NCBI GenBank assembly: GCA_003427395.1
Contig: BFEA01000239.1
Span: forward strand, 66,102-108,524
Length of the DNA: 42,423 nucleotides
Reading direction: 5' to 3'
From: Chara braunii
Lineage: Eukaryota > Streptophyta > Charophyceae > Charales > Characeae
This document shows positions 28,219 to 39,057 of this stretch, in pieces. The notes beneath the pieces were generated by a model. The model made no database searches, had not been told where the DNA came from, and saw only the letters and a program-made list of their open reading frames with translations. Position 1 is the first letter of the stretch. Each line of letters opens with the position of its first letter. The translations under genes were made by a program, and so were the position numbers.

Positions 28219-29345
28219 TGCCAACTCCTCAAGCGGCAGCGCCGACAGTTCTGCACTGGTCATAGTCCCAAATGCGGGAACATCAGCCCAAAACGCCGCA
28301 ACTCTTATTGTCGTACAGTACAGCGGTCCCGTAGTGGACAAGCGGGCGACCACTCTGCCGTCCAAATACGATAGGAAAAGGGATATGACCTCTTGGATTA
28401 GCTCCATGCGCTCATACTTCGAGGTATTGCGAACACCGCAGGAAGACCGAAGCATGATCATGGGTACTAATATTGAGCCCGTCGTACGGAGTTTCATCGA
28501 AGTCCAAGCTGTTACATCAGGTTATGAGAGGATTGACCTGACCGAGTGGTTGAAAGTGACTCCTGTACGTAGTCTTGAGGACCTCCTCATCACGCAGTAT
28601 CAAGATAAGCACGCTGCGCTCAAGGCAAGACTGAAGCTTGAGGCCCTCAAGGGCCAAGCGTGGAGGACTTCCATGCAGGCTTTGGAGCAGCACTTGACTG
28701 GTCTGTTCACCACTCCAAACCTGGGATTGACTGACGTGTCTTGCATGGATATAGTCATGGGAGTGACCCCTAAAGAATATGTCTCCCAACTAGGACTCAA
28801 AGACCATACCACTTGGTGAGAGCTACTGACGGATCTAGTCAACCTAGAAGCCAAGAAACTCGCCAGGCATGTAAAGGCACCCGCTGCAGGTAGAACCTCG
28901 CAATGCAAGCAGTACGGAAGCAGCAACCAGCTTGCCCTGCATGAACATCGGGAGGCTGAGGATCGGTCCTATGTGGATGATCTGTCTCTGGATGACGATC
29001 TAGAGCCGGACTCCGACGTGGGTTGTTCTACATCAGCCCTTGAGTCTGGCGTGAATACTGAACAAAAAAAAAGTATGCTTCAAGCAAGGGGCCTAATCGT
29101 AGTTCGGGTAAGGGAACTATAACACACCTCCCCAAGAATGCAAGGATCCCTGAGAAACCGGAGGATGCTTCTACCAAGCCTTGGGAAGCCCTTCGCATCA
29201 GTCAAAAGGAATGGGAAAGAAAATCCAAACTGCGCGTGTGCTTGCATTGTCAAAAGCCTGGGCATGTTGTGCAGGACTGTTATCGAGTGCAGGGAAACAG
29301 GCAAAGGGCGTAGAAGAGTCATCAGCCCTCTCTACAACAAGGGAA
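28214..29345 (+). pseudogene. element B gag, C-terminal part with zinc knuckle
   Basis: Resumes the gag frame left at 10719 (same codon phase, ACC GGT). The capsid-like part includes SKYDRKRDMTSWISSMRSYF and LEQHLTGLF. A TGA at 28817-28819 interrupts it, and the original frame then continues (ELLTDLVNLEAKKLARHV). A 9-base A run at 29064-29072 carries a frameshift. The following frame encodes the knuckle CLHCQKPGHVVQDC (29239-29280), a perfect CX2CX4HX4C. The stop and the shift make this a pseudogene. Any upstream ATG within R2 is not the true start. Confidence 0.88.
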
Positions 29346-30030
29346 GTTGAACAGACAGTTGCATGCCCCTCCAAGGAGCCTGAATCTGATCAACAACTTG
29401 CTCTTGAAACCCGAACTGATGCTGAATCCAAGGCTGGTGCAGTCCAAGTACTTTACACTGAGCCTTGGGAAGAGACTAAGGAAGTTGATTTCCACTCTCA
29501 CCTGGAACTTGGCTGTAGCTCAAGCAGCAATGCCGTGTTCAAGGGAGTGTGGAACTGACCTTCTTTAAGTTACTCATTAACCGCCGATACATCCGTGTGT
29601 TGATTGATAGTGGCTCAACAACTAACTTTTTTTCTCCTAACGGGATTCGTAAGGCGGGCCTGGGAATGGAACAAGTGGAATTGCAGAACCCTTGTCAGAC
29701 CCATGTAGGCAACCAAGAGGTTGTCATCTCAACACATGTTGTCAAAGGTGTGTGCGCCACTTTTGACAAGGATCGCACGGTCACACATGAGCTGAACTTT
29801 TATGTCATGGACAAGTGTCCTTTCGACGCGGTTATTGGCTTGGGCTGGTTAAAGGCTCATTGCCTAAGGACCACGTGGGCAGATAATCCGTTCGTGGTGC
29901 GTGATGCCAAGGGGAACGAGTGTACCGTTCTATTGGACGAGACGCTCGAGTCCCCTGTGACTCTTTTAAGTGCAGGCGCAAGGAAGTTGAGCATGTACAT
30001 GTAGCTCTTGTAAAACCTCTCCATGTGCCT
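29346..30030 (+). pseudogene. element B protease
   Basis: The frame opening at 29549 contains LIDSGSTTNFF, the aspartic protease active site (DSG), and later FDAVIGLGWLKAH, the matching C-terminal motif. About 29346-29548 is a Glu/Ser-rich gag-protease linker in a disturbed frame. The protease frame stops at about 30004, and the RT frame overlaps in another phase from about 29990, so a frameshift separates them. The enzyme would mature Gag-Pol in the particle. Confidence 0.85.
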
Positions 30031-31600
30031 TCTACTTTTGCTGCATTTTCTACCTCGGAAAGTAATTCGACTTCTACTACCTCTACTTCTGTTCCATCTA
30101 CTTCTACTGTAAAAAATCAGTCTACTTCTGATCCAAGTACTTCAAATCCGGTTGTAATTGTTGTAAATTCTCGATCTGAGTTTCTCCCTCCTGATGAGGA
30201 TGATCCTCCACCAGAAGTCCCAACAAACATTCGCCGTCTATTGGATCGATTTCCTGAAGTTCTGGCTGAACCTCGTGGAGTTCCCGAGCGTCCGGTCAAA
30301 CACAAGATCGAGATAATAGAAGGGAGTGTTCCTCCAAAGGGTTGCGTCTACCGTATGGGACAAGGCGAGTTGGAGGAGTTGAGGAGACAAATTGATGACA
30401 TGATCGATCGTGGATGGATTAGGCCTAGTGAGTCTGAGTTCGGTGCATCTGTCTTGTTCGTGTCGAAGAAAGGAGGCAAACTCCGGATGTGTATTGACTA
30501 TCGTGGCCTCAATCGGATCACAAGAAAGAATGTTTATCCCTTGCCACGCATAGATGATCTGTTAGATGCGGAAGGTGGGTACAAGGTCTTCTCCAAGATC
30601 GACCTCAAGTCTCGCTACCACCAGATTGAAGTTGATCTGAGCGACTAACACAAAACTGCATTCAAGACACCCGATGGGCTGTACGAATTCATCGTTATGC
30701 CCTTCGGTCTTACGAATGCACCAGCCACATTTCAGTACCTCATGGACAAGGTTCTCCGCCATCAGCTCAACAGGTTTGTTGTTGTTTACCTCGACGACAT
30801 CCTGATTTTCAGCAAGTCCATGGAAGAGCACGTCAGGCACCTTGAGGAAGTTTTGCAGGTCCTCAAGGAGGCACAACTGCACCTCAACTTAGAAAGAAAT
30901 CTGAGTTTGGAAGGGACAACGTCATCTACCTTGGGCACCGGTTATCTGCAAACGGCCTCGAGCCGAAGGCAACCAAGGTTGATGTCATACGAAAGTGGCC
31001 TCAACAGGCAAACGTACGCGAACTGCGTTCTTTCCTTGGTTTGGCCTCGTATTATCGGAAGTTTGTACCCAAATTTTCAGTCATTGCTCACCCACTCTCG
31101 AGACTAACAAGTAAGAATGTTGCCTATGCGTGGTGTGAGAAATGTGAGACTGCGTTCCAAGCCTTGAAAGAGGCTTTGGTAAGTCATCATGTGCTCCGCA
31201 TTGCGGATCCCAACCTCACGTTCGTGGTCACTACGGACGCGAGCCAGTATGGGATTGGCGTAGTGCTGCAAAAAGATGATGGCGATGGCCTGCGTCCGCT
31301 CGAATATTACAGCAAACTTATGCCCAGCCACAAGGTAGTTACGTCCACTTATATGTGTGAGCTCTACGCCTTGCGCGAGGCGCTCACACATTGGAAGCAC
31401 TACCTCTTGGGTCGTCACTTCAAGGTCTACTGAGATCATCAGACCTTGCAGTGGATTAAGACACAAATTGATCTCTCTCCGACACTGACCCGCTGCATGG
31501 CATTGATGTTTACAACTTTGAACTGAAGCATAAGAAAGGCTGTTATAATCGTGTTGCTGATGCTTTGTCGCGTCATCCTGAGTTTTTGACTTGCCTTGTG
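30005..31600 (+). pseudogene. element B reverse transcriptase and RNase H
   Basis: RT motifs in order: [50 protein letters not shown] and the catalytic YLDD at 30786-30797. RNase H follows with TTDASQYGIGVVL, then CELYALREAL and VADALSRH. Breaks: TAA at 30646-30648, a frameshift near 30895, TGA at 31431-31433 and a frameshift near 31490. A Ser/Thr-rich spacer (about 30040-30170) lies before RT. Confidence 0.88.
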
Positions 31601-33178
31601 GACTCTTATGACCTCCGAAGGAAACTGAAGGAGGATCTGGTCGAACACACTGCCAAGGATCCGGACCTTAGTCCCATCCTCTAGCAGCTCAAGGGTGACC
31701 CTAGTAGTCAGCCTGATTTTCATGAATGCGAGGGTCTTGTATTCCGCTGGTACGGGAAGTTTGATCGCTTGTGTGTACCCAACCATGCACCTCTCCGAAC
31801 TCATTTCTTGGATTTGGCACATGGTCGGAATGGACATTTCGGCTTTGAGAAGATTTATGGAAGTCTTCTACAGCAGTTTGATTGGCCGGGAATGAAAGGA
31901 TCTGCTCAGAAATTTATTGTTGAATGTCAAGTTTGTCAAAGAACCAAGGTCCATAGGCATAAGCCGTATGGCCTGCTGAAACCCCTCCCAATTCCTGATG
32001 GGCCCGGTGAGTCGGTCTCTATCGATTTCACGGACATAGGGAAGGTGAGTGAGGGAGGATATTCACAAGTCATGGTCATTGTGGATCGCTTTTCCAAATT
32101 CCTGAACTTGATTCCTCTACCTCCTCATGCACCAACTGAGCTTGTAATCGAAGAATTTCACCAGCAGTACACTCTGCAGTATGGGCCCCCGAAAACTCTT
32201 GTGAGTAATCGGGACACCAGGTTCATTAGTGCTGATTGGAAGGACTTCACCTCACAGATCTATGACATTAAACTCAACAAGACTTCTGGTCGACACCCCG
32301 AAGCCAATGGATTGGCTGAGGAAATCAACCAGACTGTTATTCAACTGCTTCGCGCGCTAATTGTTCCCAATCAGAACACGTGGGACAAGGAGTTATACAA
32401 AGTGAAAGGGTTGCACAACAACTCCATTCACTCTGCAACTGGTGTGACACCGAATCAGCTGCAATATGGTTGGCAGCTGCGCAATCCTCTCTCCTATTTA
32501 TTCCCCCAAAGGTCCCCTGGTCTGACGCCCGGCATGCTTGGCTACATTGCCAAGTACGCATGCCTGCTCAAAGCTGCTATCGCAGCAATGAACAAGCGTC
32601 AGCATGCCATGATCAAACATGCTAACAAGTCACGCAAAGAAGCGAACTTCAAAGTAGGGAGTTATGTCTGGGTCAAAATGTNTGAGTTTTCCGACGAAGA
32701 GGGCGTATCACGAAAGCTTCTTCCATTGTACTATGGCCCTTGGCAGGTTCTTAAGGTGATTGGGGACAAATTTGGTCCTTCGTATGTGATTGACGTGCCT
32801 CCTCATCTGCACACATATCCAGTCTTTCATGCGTCCAAACTATTTCCACACATCGATGATGAGACTTTTCCCTTTCGAGATCCTATGATACCCCGTCCTA
32901 TCGATGACGGCCATGAGATAGACAGAATCGTTTCCCATGAAGGAAGAGGGAGGAACAGACAGTACAAGGTTCACTTCCTCTATCACCCGCTGAACGAGTT
33001 TTTCTGGATCGACCGGAAAGAGCTGCTAAAGAATGCTCCACGAGTGGTTAATGCCTATGAACGACAGATCGCTGACGGACAGACTGCTAAGTTTTCTGCA
33101 AAACTCACTCCTCACGGTCTTACTAAATCCCTCTTTCTGATCTACGCCTACGATGCATTTTGTACCGACTCTGAATGA
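31601..33178 (+). pseudogene. element B integrase with chromodomain-like tail, catalytic Asp to Asn
   Basis: A linker with TAG at 31682-31684 leads into the HHCC domain (HGRNGHFG ... CQVCQRTK). The core has SIDFTD, then SNRDTRF where SDRD is expected: the second catalytic Asp is Asn (AAT, 32217-32219), consistent with one G-to-A change. The Glu in the NGLAEEIN stretch is kept. A GPY/F motif (LLPLYYGPWQVLKV) and a chromodomain-like end (HEIDRIVSHEG to ELLKNAPRVVNAYE) follow. One N at 32682 leaves one residue uncertain. The frame stops at 33176-33178. Confidence 0.9.
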
Positions 33179-33205
33179 GTTACTCGCTCGAAGGGACATC
33201 GCTCT

Positions 33206-33433
33206 TGAGAGGGGGGTAGTGTAATGACCCGCCAAAACACAGACTGAGAACACTGCTGATTTCTGGGATTTGCCACTGGAATGAATGCCTTGCTGAGATT
33301 CTCGCATTTTGTTGTGATTCCCATGTCTGTGTGTGTGTGTGCGTGCCTGCTGGTTTGCATGCCTGTCTGAGTGCTTGTCGGCAGAGTGTGTGTGTGACCC
33401 GCAAGGGTACTTGTTGGTTGAAAGGCCCCGCAG
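33206..33433 (+). other. element B polypurine tract and truncated 3' LTR
   Basis: TGAGAGGGGGGTAG (33206-33219) is a clear polypurine tract followed by TGTAATGACCCGCC, a typical LTR start, at 33220. LTR-like sequence with a short GT tract (33330-33343) continues to about 33430, where element C begins on the other strand. The rest of the LTR was not found on the far side of C. Confidence 0.7.
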
Positions 33434-33734
33434 GGCCGATACTTACCTGTGGCCGTGCCGGACTTTTCTTGGGACACTGCTGAAAATTGGACCGGGCCTG
33501 GGCTTTCTTTGTCGGGTACCGGTTGGACTTTTACCGCTCTGTGCCTGTTCGTTACGTTCGACAGGACCTACGATACCTCGACCTTCTATGGACCTTTAGG
33601 ACCCTACAGACCCTACCTGGAACTCAACTGCCGGGACATGTTAAACGGGGATCATATGGGATTGGGATTGGGACTGGGATAGTTTGGGATCCTAGAACCG
33701 GAACTTGGGGTGTTTGCAGTGTGAAATCCTTTCA
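33434..33734 (-). repeat. element C 3' LTR piece
   Basis: On the minus strand it starts TGAAAGGATTTCACACTGC next to the purine tract GGCCGGGGGGAG (33746-33735). It shares CTTCTATGGACCTTT, GGGACCCTACAGACC-type and TACCGGTTGGACTTTTACCG phrases (plus-strand reading) with 35655-35895. Its far end is uncertain. Confidence 0.75.
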
Positions 33735-33749
33735 CTCCCCCCGGCCTAA

Positions 33750-34725
33750 TTTTGAAGTCCTCCGAAAATTTTACCAATCTGCAATGTTGATTCCTCAGCG
33801 TGCCCTTTCATAATAGGAAACTATATGTGGGGCAGTCTATATTAGTCCATCTCTCGTGAACCGGAAGTAACTTAGAAGCATCAAAGATTGAGTACATGTG
33901 CAGATGCAGTGGGATCTCAACAATGTAGGAGGGACCATTTGCATCGCCATGGTCTACACGAACGTAGCAACATTTGTGATATCCCCTCCTTTGGAACAAA
34001 CTCTTTGGACTTGACCCAAACCAAATTACCTACTGTGAACTCCGACGGTCGACGGTGCTTATTGGCCTGCACCATTTGGTGTTCGGCCCTTCCAAATGTT
34101 CTCCTCAACTCGTTGAAGATTATTCCAATACTGAATAACAAATTCCTTTGTACCAGGTGGCAGTCTCCGAATTTGGTCGGGATTCACACAATCAATGGGA
34201 CGCCTAAGTGGCCAACCCTCATGCAACTTATTCGGTGTGCGCGACGTGCCTGAGTGCACTGAATTGTTGTAAGCGCAAGCCACTTTGGGAAGATGCTCAT
34301 CCCATTCAATTTGGTCTGGTCTAATATACATATCTTCCATTTGGCCATTAGTCTTCGAATTTCTCCCTGACAACATAGTTAGTCTTGACCCATAGACTTT
34401 CATCAGTTGCTGCCAGTGCTCTCCCGTGAATCTACTATCTCTATCGCTAACTATTGTCAATGAGTGTCCGTAGTCCTTGATCCAGTGATTAACGAACTCC
34501 ATAATGGCTAAGTCGGCCTTGGCCTCTGCAGGCAGCGGAATAAAAACAAATCTACTCAACCTATCAACAACCGCCATGATCTGTTTCTTCCCATTCCTAC
34601 TCTTAACCTTAGTGTCCATAAAGTCTATAGACACAGAGTCTCCGGGACCTGATGGGATAGGCAACGATTTCAATAGTCCAAGGGGAGGTTGTGTGGAACT
34701 CTTGTTTCGTTGACACACTTTGCAG
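33750..34725 (-). pseudogene. element C integrase remnant
   Basis: Minus-strand frame 34718-34059 has CQRNKSS, SIDFMD and IVSDRDSRFTG, so both first Asp residues are intact, unlike A and B. At NGQMED the next residues are MYIRPDQ, so about ten codons normally present between them (QMNKILQQVLR in A) are deleted. The GPY/F-like part continues in other frames (QANKHRRPSEFTVGNLVWVKSKEF, then PSYIVEIPLHLHMY...HASKLL-like). No chromodomain-like tail is readable. Several frameshifts. Confidence 0.82.
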
Positions 34726-35600
34726 CCTTACATGTACGCAATGCAGTCATGCTTCATACTGACCCACGTGTAGGAGTGTTGGAGATTAGCATAAGTCTTC
34801 CTCCAACCGAAGTGGCCCTTGGTGTCGTGACATTCCCGTAGGATCAAACTGCGCATTTCCTTATCATTGTGGATGCACAGCCTATCGTGAACATCGGTTC
34901 TCTAAAACAACAACCCTTGAGTCATCCTATAGTTTGGGACTTCGTGAGGTGCAGTCTGCACCTTCTTTATTAGATCAATGTAGACAAGATTATTAGTGTA
35001 GGCACCAACTTCGAGCTACATTACTATGGCACCAAAGAAGTCCAGGCGTCTACTTAGCGCATCATCGACGACATTGTACTTGCCTTTCACCAGCTTCATT
35101 CGAAGTCAAATTGATCAATCTCCCCAGCCCACCTAGTCAACTCAGGTGTCATCCGGGCCTGGGTTTTAAACCAACACAAGGTTTCATGATCAAAATAGAC
35201 TTTGAAGTGTCGTCCTAGGAGATAGTGTTGCCATTCATCTAGAGCCTTTCTAAGTGCGAATAACTCACATTCATTAAACCAACACAAGGTCTCATGATTC
35301 TAAGTGCGAATAACTCACGTCCATAGGTCGAGGCAGCGATTTTTTCGCTAGGCAATCTGCATGCTAATGAACTCCATTGCCTAGTAACCTTCCCCATCGT
35401 ATTGCTGGAGTGCAGCGCCAATGCCGTATTGACTCGCATAGCAGTCACAATGAACGACGAGGATGGATGAGCGATCTTCAGGACTGGATGCTCTATCAAC
35501 GACTTCGTCAATTTCTTGAACGCGAACGTGCAGTCTCTGTCCCAATTCCACACGGCTCTTTTCGCAACAACTTGCACAATTGTGTAACAATGGAATCGAC
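34726..35600 (-). pseudogene. element C RNase H and RT-RNase H connection remnant
   Basis: Minus strand. KRAVWNWDRDCTFAFKKL (near 35570-35510) is the end of RT. Broken RNase H follows with LPSEKIAASTYGRELFAL and ALDEWQHYLLGRHFKVYFDHETL to GEIDQFDFE near 35096. About 34726-35095 is the linker to integrase, with several stops. A local duplication repeats AAGTGCGAATAACTCAC and ACCAACACAAGGT.TCATGAT within 35171-35317. Confidence 0.8.
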
Positions 35601-35641
35601 CGCTGCTGGCCGCCCGCGGCCTGTGTGCTGCATGAATTTTT

Positions 35642-35895
35642 GAGGGCCGGTACCTTCCGGACTTTTCTTGGGATGCTGCTGCAAAAGCAGACTTTCGGCC
35701 TGGACTTTCTTTGTCAGGTACCGGTTGGACTTTTACCGGTCTGTGCCTGTTTGGTACCGGCCCGACATGACCTACAACGCCTCGACCTTCTATGGACCTT
35801 TGGGACCCTACAGACCCTACCGGGACAGGTGGGACTGGGACAATTTGCAACCCTGGAACCGGAACTCGGGGTGTCTGCAGTGTGCAATCCTTTCA
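35642..35895 (-). repeat. element C 5' LTR piece
   Basis: Minus-strand start TGAAAGGATTGCACACTGCAG at 35895. It aligns with 33734-33434 over most of its length with small indels, and ends where RT-like sequence begins near 35600. Confidence 0.75.
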
Positions 35896-36890
35896 TAGAA
35901 GAGCTTTTTCACAAATAGCGGGAATTGCGAAGTGAAACGATTTTTTTTTTTCGCGAATAGCAGGTGAAATTGCCCTTACCCCTCTTTCAGGTTCGCCAGG
36001 AAACTTACTAGAAGCTCACTCAATAAACAGTATCCTGGAGTCCCTAAGGGTTAACATGTGCTCTGCATGAGGAGGATCCAGGAAGAGTTACGAAGAGGAC
36101 AGCCCCTCAGTAAGAGCATAGACCCCAGAGGGCTTCAGAGATAGAGCGGATAGGGTGCAGACTTCCAGGGAAACATAAGCAGAAAATAGTCCTAATCACT
36201 AGCACTAGCTCCACAGAACAATCGACAGGAGCATAACGAGAGAAATCACTCGCTAGGTTTACGGTTTTAGCCAGGCCAATAACAAGCAGCCAGGCTAACT
36301 GCTTCAACACTTAAGGCAAATCAGACAGTCAACTAGCTGAGAGCAACGGACTAATCCAGGCCCTCTTTTTGTTGCGATAGTAGAGAGATACATCGAGAGT
36401 TAGGCCAGCAACCGCAGATGAAGTAAGTCACGCGCTATTTCGAAAAAAGGGGAGGATTAAATACTCAATTTCATTTAGGGCTTCAGCAAGGACAACAGCA
36501 ACTAAACCTGACAGGGGTAGGGGTCTAGCAAGGACTTCTGCAAAAGGGCTCAATCAGCAGTTCTAGCAAGTAAGGAAAATCTGACAGTCAAGGAGCTGAG
36601 AGGAGTGGGCAGGCAACAAGTACCGAAGCAGCAGGAAGTCAGACTAGCAACCAACGGCTGAAGCAACGTAGACCAGGCTAACTTTGGCAGGGGTGAGGGG
36701 TGGTACATCCTTCCTTCAGGAACTAATCAATGTCGTCCGTCGGGCCTTCTCACCACAAGGGGGAGGAGGTTGAATGAGTACTCGTTGTAATCCTTTCTGA
36801 CTTGCCGGTGGAATAGGAACCGGACTAATGCTCCCCAGAGTGGAAAAGGAGCCAGAACCTTAAGGTTCTATTTTTGTTGGGAAAAAAAAG
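35896..36890. other. unassigned noncoding DNA
   Basis: No ORF with family likeness. It holds a T run (about 35941-35951) and two imperfect copies about 270 bp apart of an AAATC.GACAGTCAA..AGCTGAGAG phrase (36317 and 36587), each near GCAACC.GC and GGGGT motifs, suggesting an old diverged tandem duplication. Confidence 0.5.
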
Positions 36891-36901
36891 TGTTCGATTC
36901 G

Positions 36902-37034
36902 GTCATAATGAGGGTGCATTGTGCTCTTTCTGGTCCGAGTTTTCAGATACCACGGACACTCATTATGACGAAATCAAAACTGAAACATAGGTTGCATAGG
37001 TTGCATAGGTTGCATAGGTTGCATAGGTTGCATA

Positions 37035-37092
<58 letters not shown>

Positions 37093-37224
37093 TAATGAGG
37101 GTGCATTGTGCTCTTTCTGGTCCGAGTTTTCAGATACCACGGACACTCATTATGACGAAATCAAAACTGAAACATAGGTTGCATAGGTTGCATACAGTGT
37201 GTGTGTGTGTGTGTGTGTGTGTGT
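36902..37224 (+). repeat. composite tandem duplication with hairpin, 9-bp repeats and (GT)n
   Basis: Unit 1 (36902-37090): a hairpin with arms GTCATAATGAG and CTCATTATGAC (36902-36912, 36959-36969), then about five GTTGCATAG units, CATACA and (GT)27. Unit 2 (37091-37224): the same hairpin with one mismatch in the left arm, two GTTGCATAG units, CATACA and (GT)14. Cys/Val or His/Thr repeat ORFs here come from the microsatellite. Confidence 0.92.
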
Positions 37225-37225
37225 T

Positions 37226-38453
37226 GTTAAAGCACCCCACATTCTCCCTCTCATTTCCTCCACAAATCATAACAAACCATCCATAGGTAAAAAGTATAGA
37301 TAGAAAATATAATAGAAAATGCAAGGTTGTCTACTTTTGTGTGGTTCAGTGCCAAGTGCGAACACACCCGTCTGCTGTCGAATCGGCACACTCACACATA
37401 TATATTTATTTGATCCATAAAAGGGTGGAGGACAAGAAGCAACTTACCAAAGACAGAGGACTTCGCCAGCAAAAAGCATTGACCCCATCAATGCAGTAAC
37501 CCGTCTACTGCAGCAGTCTGGGGGCCCAAAACTGCACCCAGACAACACAGGCCAAACCTGGCCTGCGCCAGGCAGTGCGACCACACACTGCCCCCTGGAA
37601 AGTCAAGGGTCAAAGGTGCCGCGCCCAGGCCCTTGGTCGGATACACTCACATGTTCTGCACAGGTACTTAGACAGCATCAAGGCCACAGGTAATTCTGTT
37701 TCAGACCAATCTGGGCCATCATCTGCATTGAGATCTCGACGGCTGAGGGAGGCAGCACCTGGGGTCCAGACCCCGCATCAACGCTACAAAAGCGTTGACC
37801 TCTTGGCTTGGAAAACATTCTGTCTTGTGTCAATGCTGACTTCACGCATTGACATCGACGCTAGCCCGACGCTGCGACGCTGGCTGGACGCTGGCTCTAA
37901 TCTGGCAACTGGGCGAACTACGGCGACGCTCTGCGGGCTCGGCATGGTGGCTGGCTTGCAATTGTCTTATGGGCATGCTGAGGTGGCAGCTGCCACGCGC
38001 CACCGCTGACGTGGCCGCTGCCACGTATATTATTATTGCTGACGTGGTGAGGCTACGCGACTGGCATTGTTGTTTTGTTTCAACGACATTCGAGAGGAGA
38101 TCATGACTATGGGGCGACAGTGGATACGTACCTGGTTATCTTGACGTCGACATTGCTCCAGCTTGCTGATGAGGACTGATTCACGTGCCACGTGGCATGT
38201 TGTGATAGAACTTCAGATGCGCGTTCAGATTATTGACTATTGAGGTGGTGATCGAGGAGAGCGCCCGAAGCAGAAGTGGGCATTGTTTGTATTTCTCTCA
38301 AGTCTAGTCTCCCTTCTCTCTTTTTCGTCTGTGTATGTTTCTCCCATCTCATTACATCTGGACACGATTATGATTATTGACAATCATCAGCAGGTTGATA
38401 TCTATCTGGACTTCCATTGTTGACAAGTGTCTTCGCGATCTGGGTTCATTGCA
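37226..38453 (+). other. LTR-type region ending at the element D primer site
   Basis: By position the 5' LTR of element D. The right edge is the GCA before the primer site; the left edge was not found. TGACGTGG occurs at 38007 and 38040, and a CCACGTGG palindrome at about 38187. Polypyrimidine sequence (38297-38330) lies near the end. The ORFs at 37575-38009 and 37849-38106 are not recognisable proteins. Confidence 0.5.
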
Positions 38454-39057
38454 ATTTGGTGTCGGAGTTGTACTCCCGATGACGTGACCGGCGACAAAGA
38501 CGTGTACAAGAACGACGAGGGCGAAGACCCACGCGCGAGCCTGGTGGCGAGGTAAGTGGGAAACGGTTGGCGTCGCGATTAATATCGCACGCGTCTATAG
38601 ACGCGACTCTAGACAGGCGCAGTACCGTTATCCCGGCGACAACCAACGCGCACGTGATCAAGTGGTGACGCCTACATTGAAGAAGACGCATGTCAAGTGC
38701 TGACGTGGCATTGGTATCCCGACAGGGGATGTTCCAGTCAGGATCGCGTTGCGATCCAGATCCCGATCGATCGCATTTGTGATCGGGATACACTGCTGAC
38801 GTGGCCAGTGAATATTTGGGAACGCTAACGTGGCAGTGTTGACTCACCACTCGTCTATTGTGGTGAGGAGCTTCAGGCTGACGTGGCATTGTCTGACGTG
38901 GTGTTCCATTACCTGGTTGACGCGGCATTGTATGATTGACTGGCGACGTGCTGGTATCGCTCTAAGAGATCAGGCTGGTTGACGTGGACGATCAAGGCAT
39001 ACGCTGCTGACATGTACCCCCGCTGATGATGATGATTGGACGAACATGCTGACGTGG
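38007..39057 (+). promoter_or_regulatory. cluster of eight TGACGTGG boxes
   Basis: Exact copies at 38007, 38040, 38701, 38797, 38879, 38894, 38980 and 39050, most followed by C. Variants TAACGTGG (38825), TGACGCGG (38919) and TGACGTGA (39168) add to these. TGACGTGG is a C/G-box hybrid site of plant bZIP factors. The copies span the LTR end, primer site and leader of element D. Count and positions are seen; bZIP binding is inference. Confidence 0.55.
38457..38468 (+). other. primer binding site of element D (diverged iMet type)
   Basis: TGGTGTCGGAGT, with three differences from TGGTATCAGAGC, follows GCA and three spacer bases. Gag follows about 1.1 kb downstream, as in element B. Confidence 0.55.

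Larger units (their letters stand above)
33434..35895 (-). mobile_element. element C, minus-strand deletion derivative of a Ty3/gypsy element
   Basis: Two LTR pieces in the same orientation (33434-33734 and about 35642-35895) flank a pol remnant that begins within the RT-RNase H connection. Read on the minus strand: 5' LTR piece, end of RT, RNase H, integrase, polypurine tract, 3' LTR. Gag, protease and most of RT are missing, so the 5' LTR is fused to the middle of pol. Its pol and PPT resemble element A, so A and C belong to related families. Confidence 0.82.

Noticed and set aside
36890-37324. Cys-Val and His-Thr repeat ORFs
   Set aside because: Translation of (GT)n and (GTTGCATAG)n; not a protein.
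37575-38106. Plus-strand ORFs in the LTR-type region before element D
   Set aside because: No family likeness. They lie directly upstream of the primer site, where an LTR is expected.
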